Origin: Bradyrhizobium sp. sBnM-33
Lineage (GTDB): Bacteria; Pseudomonadota; Alphaproteobacteria; Rhizobiales; Xanthobacteraceae
Length of the DNA: 64,000 nucleotides
Reading direction: 5' to 3'
Assembly (NCBI RefSeq): GCF_032917945.1
Contig: NZ_CP136624.1
Location: forward strand, 5,208,001-5,272,000
The position numbers were made by a program, and so were the translations under genes. Positions 47,956 through 56,492 of the stretch are shown here, one piece after another. The first letter of the stretch is position 1, and each line of letters opens with the position of its first letter. The notes below the pieces were generated by a model. The model was not told the origin of the DNA, did not search any database, and was given only the letters and a program-made list of their open reading frames with translations.

Positions 47956-50900
47956 ATGACGCTGTCCGAACTTTGCATCCGCCGGCCGGTCATGACGACG
48001 CTGATCACGGCGTCGATCATCGCGTTCGGGATCTTCGGCTTTCGCCTGTTGCCGGTCTCGGCGCTGCCAAGGGTCGATTTCCCGACTATCGCCGTGACCG
48101 CAACCCTGCCGGGCGCGAGCGCGGACACCATGGCGGCCTCGGTCGCCGGCGTCATCGAGCGCCAGCTCTCGACGATCGCCGGCATCTCGTCGATGTCGTC
48201 GAACTCGTCGCAGGGCACCAGCACCATCACCATCCAGTTCGACCTCAACCGCAACATCGATGCCGCCGCGCTCGACGTGCAGACCGCGCTGACGATCGCG
48301 CAGCGCCGGTTGCCGCGTGAGATGATCATCCCGCCGAGTTTCCGCAAAGTGAATCCGGCCGATTTCCCGGTGCTGTTCGTGGTGCTCGGCTCGTCGACGC
48401 TGCCGCTGTCGGCGGTCAACGAGTATGGCGAGATCACGATCGGCCAAACCCTGTCGCAGATACCTGGCGTCGCCCAGGTCAGCGTCTACGGCGCGCAGAA
48501 ATTCGCCATTCGCGTCCAGGCCGACCCAGAAGCCGCCGCGGCGCGCGGGCTGTCGCTCGAAGACATCCGTAGTGCGGTTTCGGCCGCCAATTCCTCGACC
48601 CCGGTCGGCACGCTGAACGGACCGAAACAGGACGTCGCGCTGCAGGCCTCGGGCCAAATGGACAAGGCGATGGACTATCGCCAGATCGTGGTGGCCTGGC
48701 GCAACGGCTCCCCGGTCAAGCTCGACGAGATCGCGCGGATCTACGACAGCGTCGAGAACGAGCGCATTGCGAGCTGGCTGAACGGCGACCGTTCCATCGT
48801 GCTCGGCATCCAGAAGCAGCCGGACGCCAACACGGTGGCGGTGGTCGATTCCATTCTGGCCAAACTGCCGGTGTTGCGGGCGCAGATCCCGCCATCGGTC
48901 TCGATCAACGTACTGATGGATCGCTCGATCTCGATCCGCCAGGCGGTGGCCGACGTTGAGGAAACGCTTTTGATCGCGATCGGGCTGGTGATCCTGGTGA
49001 TCTTCCTGTTCCTGCGCTCGGCGTCCGCGACGTTCATTCCGGCGCTTGCGGTTCCGATCTCGCTGTTCGGCACCTGTGCCGTGATGTACGCGCTCGACTA
49101 TTCCATCAACAACATGACGCTTTTGGCGCTGACGCTGTCGGTCGGTTTCGTGGTCGACGACGCCATCGTCATGCTGGAAAACATCGTTCGCCACATCGAG
49201 CGCGGCATGCGGCCGTTCGAGGCCGCGCTGAAGGGCGCGCGCGAGATCGGCTTCACCATCATCTCGATCACGTTTTCGCTGATCGCGGTGTTCATCCCGG
49301 TGCTCCTGATGGGCGGCATCGTGGGCCGCGTGTTCCGCGAGTTCGCGGTCACAGTCTCGGTCGCGATCCTGGTGTCCGGATTCGTGTCGCTGACGCTGAC
49401 CCCGATGCTGTGCGCGCGCGTGCTACGGGCGCATGATCCGAACAGGCGACCGAACATCGTGCTCCGCATCTTCGAGAGGATGTTCGATTCCTGGCTGCGC
49501 GCCTACGAATGGACGCTTGACTGGGTGCTGGCCCGAAAATTCCTGATGCTGATGGTGACGCTGGCGACGCTGGGCGGCACCGTCTACCTCTACATGATCG
49601 TGCCGAAGGGCTTCTTCCCGCAGGAGGACACCGGCTTCTTGATCGGCGTGACCGAAGCTGCCACAGACACCTCGTTCGATGCGATGAAGGAGCGGCAGCA
49701 GGCGCTGGTCGACGTGCTGAAATCCGATCCGGCGATCGACTACATCAACTCCACCGTCGGCTCGGGCGGCCCCAATCCGACGGCGAATTACGGACGCCTG
49801 TTCATCGCCCTGAAGCCGAAGAAGGACCGCGACAACCTCAACACGATCATCGGGCGGCTGCGTGCCAATGCGCGGCAGGTTCCGGGCATGCAGGCGTTCT
49901 TCCAGCCGATCCAGAATCTCAACATTGGCGGACGGATTTCCAAGAGCCAGTATCAATACGTGATGCAGAGCGGCGACACCGACTCGCTGTACCGGCTGGC
50001 GCCGGAGATGCGCGAGAAGATCGAGAAGCTGCCCGGCCTGCTCGACGTCACCACCGACCTCTACATCAAGAACCCGCAGATGACGGTCGATATCGACCGC
50101 GAAAAAGCCGCGGTCTACGGCGTTACCGTCGATCAGGTCCGCAATCAGCTCTACAACGCCTATGGCTCGCGCCAGGTCGGCACCATCTACATGCCGTCGA
50201 ACGACTACCAGATCATCCTGGAAGTGCAGCCGCAGTTCCGCGTCGACCCGTCTGATCTGTCCAAGCTCTACATGAAGACGCAGAACGGCCAAACCATCCC
50301 GTTGTCGGCGGTGGCAAAACTGGTCCCGACCGTCGGTCCGCTGCAGATCAACCATCAGGCGCAGCAACCGGCGGTGACGATCTCCTTCAACCTCGCGCCC
50401 GGCTATTCGCTGGGCTACGCGGTCGACGAGATCACGAAGCTGGAGCAGGCTTCGAATCTGCCGGCGACGATCGCGACCGGATTTTCCGGCACCGCGCAGG
50501 TATTCCAGGATTCGCTGCGCGGGCAGGGCGTCCTGATCCTTGCCGCAGTGTTCGCCGCCTTCGTCATCCTCGGCATTCTCTACGAGAGCTTCATCCACCC
50601 GATCACCATCATCTCCGGCTTGCCGTCGGCCGGTATCGGCGCGATCCTGACCCTGATGATGTTCGGGATGGAAATGTCCGTGATTGCGATGATCGGCATC
50701 GTGATGCTGGTCGGCATCGTCAAAAAGAACGCCATCATGATGGTCGACTTCGCGCTGGAGCGTCGCCGCGTGGGCTTAAGTGCTGAGCACGCGATCCGGG
50801 AAGCGGCGCTGTTGCGTTTCCGTCCGATTATGATGACGACGTTCGCCGCGATCTTCGGCACGTTGCCGATCGCGCTCGGCGCCGGCGCCGGCGCCGAACT

Positions 50901-51084
50901 GCGCCAGCCGCTCGGCGTCGCCGTGGTCGGCGGTCTCTGCCTCTCGCAACTGCTCACGCTGTACATCACGCCCGTGATCTACATCTATCTCGACCGCATC
51001 GACCGTCGCCTCCGGCGCAAGCTCGAACCGCAACTGGAAGAAGCGGGCGAGGGCGAGCGGCCGCACGTGGTTGCTGCCGAATGA
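47956..51084 (+). CDS. RND efflux permease (MdtB/C-AcrB type)
   Basis: A 1042-aa inner-membrane proton-driven pump with 12 TM helices. The N-terminus MTLSELCIRRPVMTTLITAS and ALPRVDFPTIAVTATLPGAS are typical of MdtB/C-like RND pumps. The TM4 segment FVVDDAIVMLENIVRHIERG carries the proton-relay Asp pair, and GIVKKNAIMMVDFALE lies at the end of the second half. Periplasmic loops contain the porter domain. No outer-membrane TolC-like gene follows; instead an amidohydrolase gene overlaps it. Confidence 0.96.
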   Translation: MTLSELCIRRPVMTTLITASIIAFGIFGFRLLPVSALPRVDFPTIAVTATLPGASADTMAASVAGVIERQLSTIAGISSMSSNSSQGTSTITIQFDLNRNIDAAALDVQTALTIAQRRLPREMIIPPSFRKVNPADFPVLFVVLGSSTLPLSAVNEYGEITIGQTLSQIPGVAQVSVYGAQKFAIRVQADPEAAAARGLSLEDIRSAVSAANSSTPVGTLNGPKQDVALQASGQMDKAMDYRQIVVAWRNGSPVKLDEIARIYDSVENERIASWLNGDRSIVLGIQKQPDANTVAVVDSILAKLPVLRAQIPPSVSINVLMDRSISIRQAVADVEETLLIAIGLVILVIFLFLRSASATFIPALAVPISLFGTCAVMYALDYSINNMTLLALTLSVGFVVDDAIVMLENIVRHIERGMRPFEAALKGAREIGFTIISITFSLIAVFIPVLLMGGIVGRVFREFAVTVSVAILVSGFVSLTLTPMLCARVLRAHDPNRRPNIVLRIFERMFDSWLRAYEWTLDWVLARKFLMLMVTLATLGGTVYLYMIVPKGFFPQEDTGFLIGVTEAATDTSFDAMKERQQALVDVLKSDPAIDYINSTVGSGGPNPTANYGRLFIALKPKKDRDNLNTIIGRLRANARQVPGMQAFFQPIQNLNIGGRISKSQYQYVMQSGDTDSLYRLAPEMREKIEKLPGLLDVTTDLYIKNPQMTVDIDREKAAVYGVTVDQVRNQLYNAYGSRQVGTIYMPSNDYQIILEVQPQFRVDPSDLSKLYMKTQNGQTIPLSAVAKLVPTVGPLQINHQAQQPAVTISFNLAPGYSLGYAVDEITKLEQASNLPATIATGFSGTAQVFQDSLRGQGVLILAAVFAAFVILGILYESFIHPITIISGLPSAGIGAILTLMMFGMEMSVIAMIGIVMLVGIVKKNAIMMVDFALERRRVGLSAEHAIREAALLRFRPIMMTTFAAIFGTLPIALGAGAGAELRQPLGVAVVGGLCLSQLLTLYITPVIYIYLDRIDRRLRRKLEPQLEEAGEGERPHVVAAE

Positions 51085-51935
51085 CGACGTTCGGGCGAGC
51101 ATCGCGATTCATCGCCCTGCTGATCGCGCTCGCATGGACCGCAGGCACAATCGATCGCGCCGACGCCGACGAGCCGATCGAAATCTTCGACGCGCACCTA
51201 CACTACAATTGGGAGCCGAAGCCCCACTACAGCGTCGAGGAGGTGCTGGCGCTGTTTAGAAAACACCGCGTCACCGGTATCCTCGCGACCAGCCGTCCGA
51301 ACACCGGCACGCATGCGCTTATGGACGCCAAGCCGCAGGGCCTGTGGATCGTGCCGTTCATCCGGCCCTATCGGGTGCGCGCCGACATCCAGACCTGGTT
51401 CGGCGACCCCTTCATCTTCGACCTGGTGCAGGACGAGTTCAAACGCGGCTATTACCGCGGCATCGGCGAATTCCACATCTCGGGCAAGGCGGCCGATACC
51501 GAGTGGGTGAAGAAGACCGTCGATTTCGCGGTTGAGCACGACCTCTATCTGCATGCCCATGCCGATGACGTGGCCGTCGAAATCCTGATGCGCCACAATC
51601 CGCGCGCCCGCATCATCTGGGCCCATACCGGTTTTGGTCTCTCGACCGACCGCGTCGCCGAGATGCTCACAAAATATCCGAAGCTGTGGGGCGAGTTGTC
51701 TTATCGTGGCGGCATCGTTGGCGGCAGCGGCAAGCTGACGGCGGAATGGCGCACGCTGTTCGAGCGCTTCCCGGACCGCTTTCTGCTCGGCTCCGACACC
51801 TGGATCAACGAGCGCTGGGAGAGCTACGGCGAGATCGTCGCGGAGTACCGTGCCTGGCTCGCGCAGCTACCGCCAAAGGTCGCTGCGCAGATTGCCCATG
51901 GCAATGCGCGGGCGCTGTTCGGTCCTGGCCACTAG
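51081..51935 (+). CDS. Exported amidohydrolase-2 family protein
   Basis: A 284-aa TIM-barrel metal hydrolase. A signal-like N-terminus (FIALLIALAWTAGTIDRADA) precedes the metal motif FDAHLHYNW (HxH). Further metal/catalytic positions are in LYLHAHADDV, IIWAHTGFGLS and FLLGSDTWINERW. This is the PF04909-type fold of decarboxylase-like amidohydrolases. The ATG overlaps the RND permease stop by 4 nt, so the product is made with the pump; a role in modifying the exported compound is conceivable but unproven. Confidence 0.9.
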   Translation: MTTFGRASRFIALLIALAWTAGTIDRADADEPIEIFDAHLHYNWEPKPHYSVEEVLALFRKHRVTGILATSRPNTGTHALMDAKPQGLWIVPFIRPYRVRADIQTWFGDPFIFDLVQDEFKRGYYRGIGEFHISGKAADTEWVKKTVDFAVEHDLYLHAHADDVAVEILMRHNPRARIIWAHTGFGLSTDRVAEMLTKYPKLWGELSYRGGIVGGSGKLTAEWRTLFERFPDRFLLGSDTWINERWESYGEIVAEYRAWLAQLPPKVAAQIAHGNARALFGPGH

Positions 51936-52178
51936 CCCGTGTACTTATAAACCGGACGTTCGGCTAGGTGCGTTCGGTGTCCGCCCTGTTCCCCAAGAGC
52001 GGCGCAAGAGCGAGCGTGCCCGTAGGTCCGGGGTTGGGCCGGAAGCTGACGTTCTAGGAACGGTAGTTATTGGGGCAAAAGCGGATGCTGATCAACTCCT
52101 GCGCGTCGGTCGGAGGTCACGACGCCATCGTCCACTGAACACGTCTCCGATTCCTTCGCCGATCGGAATACATGGCAA

Positions 52179-53476
52179 TCATGGCGCTCGTTTTGGTCCG
52201 ATCAGCTCGAATTGAAACTTCTGCTCATCACTCAGTGTAGTATAGAAGTCCTCCAGCGCGTCGCTCACCAGATTGATGGCCTGTTGCATGGTACCGAGCC
52301 GACCATCCATCGCGGCGAGGCGAGCGGGTGGCGTGATCGCATCTTTCGGCTGACATTCATAGCTCAGCATCTCGACAGCTCTGGCGCTGGCACGCTGCAG
52401 CCGTTCAAGCGCGTCGCGTTGGGCATCGTTTGGGTGTAGCCTGGCCTCGATCTCGCCAGCCGGCCATTGCAACGCGGCTGGCAGGGACGCTTCGCAGCCC
52501 TGGGCCGGCGCCTTCATGGTCCCGTTTGCGGACGCCGTCTTGAGCTGATCGTCAGCGAGTGCGTTGAGCCGTGTTTTCTGCTCGTCATTCAGCAGATCAT
52601 AAAGGTCCCCCAGCCGCGACTGCAGGGATATTACTGCAGTGAGAATAGCCGCAGTGCGCTGCTGCATCAGGGCCAATCGAGCCGGTGCCGTTGATGCGGG
52701 CTGCGTCGGACAAGATGCCTGAATGATCTGGGCGGCCGAGTTCGACGCGTCGGCAAGATGGTCCAGCGCGGCCCATTGCGCCTCGGTCGGCTGAATCGCC
52801 CGCTGAATCTGATCAACGGCGAAACTGGTAATCTCGCGGCCGGCATCACCGCAGAGCTGCTGCAGCGGCGGGATCCTTCGTTCTCTTTGGCCGGAAGAGA
52901 CCGGCGCCATATAAGCCGCTAGTTCGTCACTGCCGTAAGGCCCAAAAATTCCGGCATGAATGTCGGGGTAGCCGTAGTCCCAGAAGCCCATGCTATCGCC
53001 GAAGATGGCATAACCATAGATATCATTGTAGGCGAACGGCCAGAACAGTGGCCCAACCCAGCCATATCCGCCATGGCCATGCGACCACCACCCCTCTGTA
53101 GTGTTGCGGTCACCCCGCCAGTGAGCAAGTGCGGCAGTTGCGGCGATCTGCCTGCGTGCCGCAGGGTCAGTGAATAGCTTGCCAACAACCAACTCGTCCT
53201 CGCCGGCGGGCTGGTTCGTCGCGGCCGGGATGTTTTTTGTAACGCGACGGGAGCACTTTTTAAAGCGACGGGAGCGTTTTTGGCCCGACGGACGTGCACC
53301 CGGCGGTGATGCGTGGGGCGGCTGTGAAGCAGCCCTGGCGCCAACACGCGGGCGAACGCGGATTTCACGGTGCCAAATGGGCCGAGACCAAAATGTCCGC
53401 GCTGTTTCGCAGTGGCGGCACTCGACAGCGCGGTCACCAGTACGACAGCGATTACTGTAACGCCGAACTTCGACAT
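52179..53476 (-). pseudogene. Frameshifted Spy/CpxP-like (LTxxQ) periplasmic protein gene
   Basis: The gene starts at 53476 (MSKFGVTVIAVVLVTALSSA, signal peptide; GGGAGG ribosome-binding site) in one frame and continues to about residue 80 (KNAPVALKSAPVALQK). The rest of the protein is in the neighbouring frame from about 53240 to the stop at 52179 (NIPAATNQPAGEDELVVGKLF..., ending ELIGPKRAP). The switch falls on a run of six A (53238-53233); seven or four would restore one frame. The C-terminal part has two LTxxQ-type segments (LLNDEQKTRLNALAD and TLSDEQKFQFELIG), as in Spy/CpxP family proteins. It may be a pseudogene, a sequencing error, or slippage-regulated. Confidence 0.75.
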
Positions 53477-53513
53477 GGCACCTCCCGTGCCAGGCCTTGG
53501 CCGCGTCACTTAT

Positions 53514-53538
53514 GACGCCGCACATGATCGAAAGTTCC
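53514..53538 (-). promoter_or_regulatory. EcfG-like promoter candidate with one mismatch
   Basis: Minus strand: GGAAC (53538-53534), a 16-nt spacer, CGTC (53517-53514; the consensus would be CGTT). It is 37 bp upstream of the Spy-like start at 53476. The GGAACTTTC beginning is shared with the candidate at 40596-40620. Confidence 0.45.
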
Positions 53539-53699
53539 TTGTAAGCAATCATGCAGACCAAGGCATCGCGCGCAAAGACGGCAGCAATCACGTCGTTTCA
53601 CAAGGCCCGAGTGGCGCATACAGTCCGCAGAAGTCGGCCTTAGGTCGAAAGCTGATCATTTCAAAATTGCCCGCTTTTAGCGGATACTTTTGAAAAGTC

Positions 53700-53721
53700 A
53701 GTTCGCGCTGAAGTGCGAACT
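53700..53721 (-). terminator. Hairpin downstream of the ThrRS paralogue
   Basis: Arms AGTTCGC (53700-53706) and GCGAACT (53715-53721) with an 8-nt loop. On the minus strand it is followed by GACTTTTC, which suits a weak intrinsic terminator for the gene ending at 53748. The rest of the 53539-53747 gap shows nothing else. Confidence 0.55.
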
Positions 53722-53747
53722 CTTTCAAGCCAGCTTGCGTCCGCGGG

Positions 53748-54959
53748 CTACAAGGCTTCAACCACAGGGGCGCCCGGCCGGGCCCTCGCCTGCAGGCGGG
53801 ATACCGCCTCGGCCAGCGGAACGTCGGCTTGTGAGCCGTCGCGTTCGCGCAGGCTCACCCGGCCGTCCCTCATCTCGCGCCCGCCGACGATAGCCATCAC
53901 CGGCACCGCCATTTCATGCGCGGCCACTATGCGCCGCGGAAGGGTATCGGCGCCGTCATAGGCAACGGCCCGGATCCCGGCACTCTCGAACGCCGCCAGC
54001 ACGTCCGCGCCGTATCCGGCCTGGTCTTTCGAGATCGGCGCGACCGCGACCTGGTCCGGTGACAGCCAAAACGGAAGCACGCCGCCATGGTGCTCGAGCA
54101 GGATCGCGATCATGCGGCCGAGCGATCCGAAGATGGCGTGGTGGATCATCAGGGGCCTCGCGCGGCTGCCGTCGGGGGCGACGTAGGACGCCTCGAGCCG
54201 CTGCGGCAGCACGCCGTCGAGCTGCACTGTGCCGCACTGCCAGGATCGTCCCAGCCGGTCGCGCAGCGCGAATTCCAGCTTCGGTCCGTAGAATGCACCT
54301 TCGCCGGGGTTGATTTGAGGCGCGAGGCCGCAACGTTGTGCGGCATCGCCGAGCTTCGCCTCCGACCAGTCCCAGGTCGCGTCGTCGCCGGCGCGCACCG
54401 CCGGCCGCGTCGCCAGCGCCACTTCGTAGCTGGGAAAACCGAGGTCCCGGTAGACCTCGCCCAGCAGGGTGATGAAGCGTGCGACCTCGCTCTCCACGTC
54501 CTGCTCGCGGCAGAACACATGGGCGTCGTCCTGCTCGAAGGCGCGCGTCCGCATGATGCCGTGGAGCGAACCGGAAGGCTCATTGCGGTGGCAAGCGCCG
54601 AACTCGGCATAGCGGATCGGAAGCTCCCGCCACGAGCGCAGCCCCTTGTTGAAGATCTGCACGTGGCACGGGCACGACATCGGTTTCAGCGCCATCGCCA
54701 GCTCGCCGTCGTCGACCCGGAACATGTGCTCGCCGAACTTGTCCCAATGGCCGCTGCGGCCCCAGAACTCCTTTGGCAGCAGCTGTGGCGTCCGGACCTC
54801 GGCATACCCGGCTCGGCGCATCTTGCGCCGGAGATAGTCCTCCAGCACCCGGTAGACCGCGTAGCCGCGCGGATGCCAGAACACCATGCCCGGCGCATCT
54901 TCCTGAAGGTGCCAAAGTTTGAGCTGCACGCCGAGATTTCTGTGGTCGAGATCGTCCAT
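53748..54959 (-). CDS. thrS: Truncated threonyl-tRNA synthetase paralogue (catalytic core plus anticodon domain)
   Basis: A 403-aa class II synthetase that begins exactly where the catalytic core of full-length ThrRS (about 640 aa) begins (DHRNLGVQLKLWHLQEDAPGM). It therefore lacks the TGS and editing (HxxxH) domains. The three zinc ligands are present: Cys96 (MSCPCH), His147 (DDAHVF) and His273 (MIHHA). Motif 2 Arg125 lies in CHRNEPSGSLHG; motif 3 Arg282 is kept, but the usual preceding Glu is Gly (GSLGRM). The anticodon-binding domain occupies about 300-395. It likely charges tRNA-Thr without proofreading. A threonine-codon leader and attenuator precede it. The housekeeping thrS is presumably elsewhere. 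Confidence 0.93.
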   Translation of the reverse strand: MDDLDHRNLGVQLKLWHLQEDAPGMVFWHPRGYAVYRVLEDYLRRKMRRAGYAEVRTPQLLPKEFWGRSGHWDKFGEHMFRVDDGELAMALKPMSCPCHVQIFNKGLRSWRELPIRYAEFGACHRNEPSGSLHGIMRTRAFEQDDAHVFCREQDVESEVARFITLLGEVYRDLGFPSYEVALATRPAVRAGDDATWDWSEAKLGDAAQRCGLAPQINPGEGAFYGPKLEFALRDRLGRSWQCGTVQLDGVLPQRLEASYVAPDGSRARPLMIHHAIFGSLGRMIAILLEHHGGVLPFWLSPDQVAVAPISKDQAGYGADVLAAFESAGIRAVAYDGADTLPRRIVAAHEMAVPVMAIVGGREMRDGRVSLRERDGSQADVPLAEAVSRLQARARPGAPVVEAL

Positions 54960-55003
54960 GGCTGTGTTCCTTGTGATGGGAAAAAGCGCGGACGGGGACC
55001 ATC

Positions 55004-55049
55004 AAAAACCAGAAAAGGCCCCGTCCGTCGCCGGCGGGGCCTTTTCTGG
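55004..55049 (-). terminator. Leader terminator (attenuator) of the ThrRS paralogue
   Basis: On the minus strand CCAGAAAAGGCCCCG and CGGGGCCTTTTCTGG form a perfect 15-bp stem with an 11-nt loop, followed immediately by TTTTT (55008-55004). It lies between the leader ORF and the synthetase start, 45 bp before the ATG at 54959. An alternative pairing exists: GCCT-G-CTGG (55088-55080) can pair with CCAG-AAA-AGGC of the terminator's 5' arm (55049-55039), which would prevent terminator formation. This is the classical attenuator arrangement. Confidence 0.9.
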
Positions 55050-55066
55050 GTGAAGTACGCTTGTCT

Positions 55067-55153
55067 CTAGCGCGCGCAACCAGCAGGCGATCCGCCGTAA
55101 GCGGTCGCCGTGGTGGTCAATGCGGCTGACAGAAGCTTATTCATGCTCTGCAT
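55067..55153 (-). CDS. Threonine-codon leader peptide
   Basis: A 28-codon ORF: MQSMNKLLSAALTTTATAYG followed by GSPAGCAR and a TAG stop. Four threonine codons (ACC ACC ACG, Ala, ACC) cluster at 55117-55103. An inner ATG at 55144 would give a 25-aa peptide MNKLLSAALTTTATAY... The codon for the last Thr lies in the 5' arm of hairpin GGCGACCGC / GCGG-A-TCGCC (55109-55101 with 55095-55086), and the stop codon is 17 nt before the terminator stem. Stalling at the Thr codons would free the antiterminator segment 55080-55088. The parallel is E. coli thrL. Confidence 0.8.
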   Translation of the reverse strand: MQSMNKLLSAALTTTATAYGGSPAGCAR

Positions 55154-55168
55154 ATGGCGGTAAAACGC

Positions 55169-55445
55169 TCAGGCGTCAACGCCAGCCGCTTGGCGTCGTG
55201 GAATATGGATGATGCGCAGGGACATCAATACTCCTGTGGCGGATGATGCGGCTCCTTGGTCAGAATGCCGGTCTGGCTCAGTAACGCGCTTCAAATCGGC
55301 AAACGTCTTTTCGTTGATGATCGATGGCCAGCGGCTCCTTGCCTCCATCCCGATGTCTCTTCAGGGATCAAGAAGCAGCGGTGTCAAGGCAAGCGCCAAG
55401 TTGAGTCCGGCCCCCTCGGACAACCGACGTTGTAGCGGCTAGCGC
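55169..55445 (-). other. Gene-poor stretch upstream of the Thr leader, with a weak 59-codon ORF
   Basis: The minus strand has an ORF from 55348 to 55169 (MEARSRWPSIINEKTFADLK then RVTEPDRHSDQG...) that ends 15 nt before the leader peptide ATG. It has no clear ribosome-binding site and unusual composition; it might be a gene remnant. A plus-strand frame at 55209-55442 is no better. The region must hold the promoter for the leader transcript. Confidence 0.3.
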
Positions 55446-56414
55446 TCAATCCGCAAACTGACCGGCCGCCTTGATGATCGGCGCCCAGCGATCGACTTCG
55501 CTGATGAGTTTTGCCTTCAAGGCTTCCGGCGTCGCTTCGCTCTGCGGGACAGGTTCCGTGTTGATGTCGTTGAACCGCTTCACCAAATCCGGGTCGCGTA
55601 ACGCCTCCTGCAGCGTCTTGGACAGCTTTTGAACGATCTCGTCGGGCGTACCCTTCGGCGCATAGATGCCGTGCCAGGCGCCGACTTCAAAGCCCTTCAG
55701 CCCGGCCTCATCCGCGCTCGGCAGATCCGGCATCGACGCCAGCCGTGTCTTCGTCGTGATGGCGTAGGCCTTCACCAGTTTCGATGCGATCGGGCTCGTG
55801 GTATTCGTGGTCTGGTCGCAGGAGAGATCGATCTGCTTGGCGATCAAATCGTTCATCACGGGCGCATTGCCCTTGTAGGGCACGGTGAGGATTTCCTTGC
55901 CGACCGCGGTCATGAACAGCATGCCGCAGAGATGCGAGGCGGCGCCGAGGCCCGCATTGCCAAAGGTCATCTTGTCGCCATTGGCCTTCATATAGGTGAC
56001 GAGTTCGGCCAGCGTATTCGGCGGCAGATCGGGACGGCCGATGATCGTCATCGGCGCGTTGGTGACGAGGCCGATCGGCGCGAACGCCGTCTTGGTGTCG
56101 TAGGGCAGCTTGCGGTATAGCGTCGCCGCCGTGGAGATGCCGATGTGGTGGATCAAAAGCGTGTAGCCGTCCGGCTCCGCGCGCGAGGCGCGCGTCGCCG
56201 CGATGGTGCCGCCGGCGCCCGTGGCGTTTTCGATGACGATGGTCTGGCCCAGCAGTTTTGACATCGATTGCGCTGTCACCCGCGCCACCGTGTCGGTAGC
56301 GCCCCCGGCAGCGAAGGGAACCAGCAACGTAATAGGTCTGCTGGGATAGTTTTGCGCCACAGCGGCCGAACTGAGCATCGCAAACGCTGCGGCGATGACG
56401 GCTGTTTTCTTCAT
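55446..56414 (-). CDS. TctC/Bug-family tripartite tricarboxylate receptor
   Basis: A 322-aa periplasmic receptor. Signal peptide MKKTAVIAAAFAMLSSAAVAQ; family signature NYPSRPITLLVPFAAGGATDTVAR; ligand-binding part includes LLIHHIGISTAATLYRKLPYD and FGNAGLGAASHLCGMLF. It follows the dehydrogenase gene at 56493-57566 on the same strand with a 78-bp gap, so both are probably transcribed together, suggesting uptake of the dehydrogenase substrate (tartrate or malate class). Permease genes are absent. Confidence 0.93.
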   Translation of the reverse strand: MKKTAVIAAAFAMLSSAAVAQNYPSRPITLLVPFAAGGATDTVARVTAQSMSKLLGQTIVIENATGAGGTIAATRASRAEPDGYTLLIHHIGISTAATLYRKLPYDTKTAFAPIGLVTNAPMTIIGRPDLPPNTLAELVTYMKANGDKMTFGNAGLGAASHLCGMLFMTAVGKEILTVPYKGNAPVMNDLIAKQIDLSCDQTTNTTSPIASKLVKAYAITTKTRLASMPDLPSADEAGLKGFEVGAWHGIYAPKGTPDEIVQKLSKTLQEALRDPDLVKRFNDINTEPVPQSEATPEALKAKLISEVDRWAPIIKAAGQFAD

Positions 56415-56492
56415 AGGTGCCTCCCGGAGAGTTTGTTTTGTTTGGCCTTTAACACAGGCCTCTTGCCCACGACCGGTTCGTCGTGCGGACCG

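Noticed and set aside
47686..49194. 502-codon minus-strand frame opposite the RND genes
   Set aside because: Covers the end of the adaptor and the start of the permease genes, both certain; Arg/His/Asp-rich shadow translation.
55209..55442. 77-codon plus-strand ORF upstream of the ThrRS leader
   Set aside because: No ribosome-binding site or family resemblance; it lies in a region that also reads partly open on the other strand and may be degenerate DNA.
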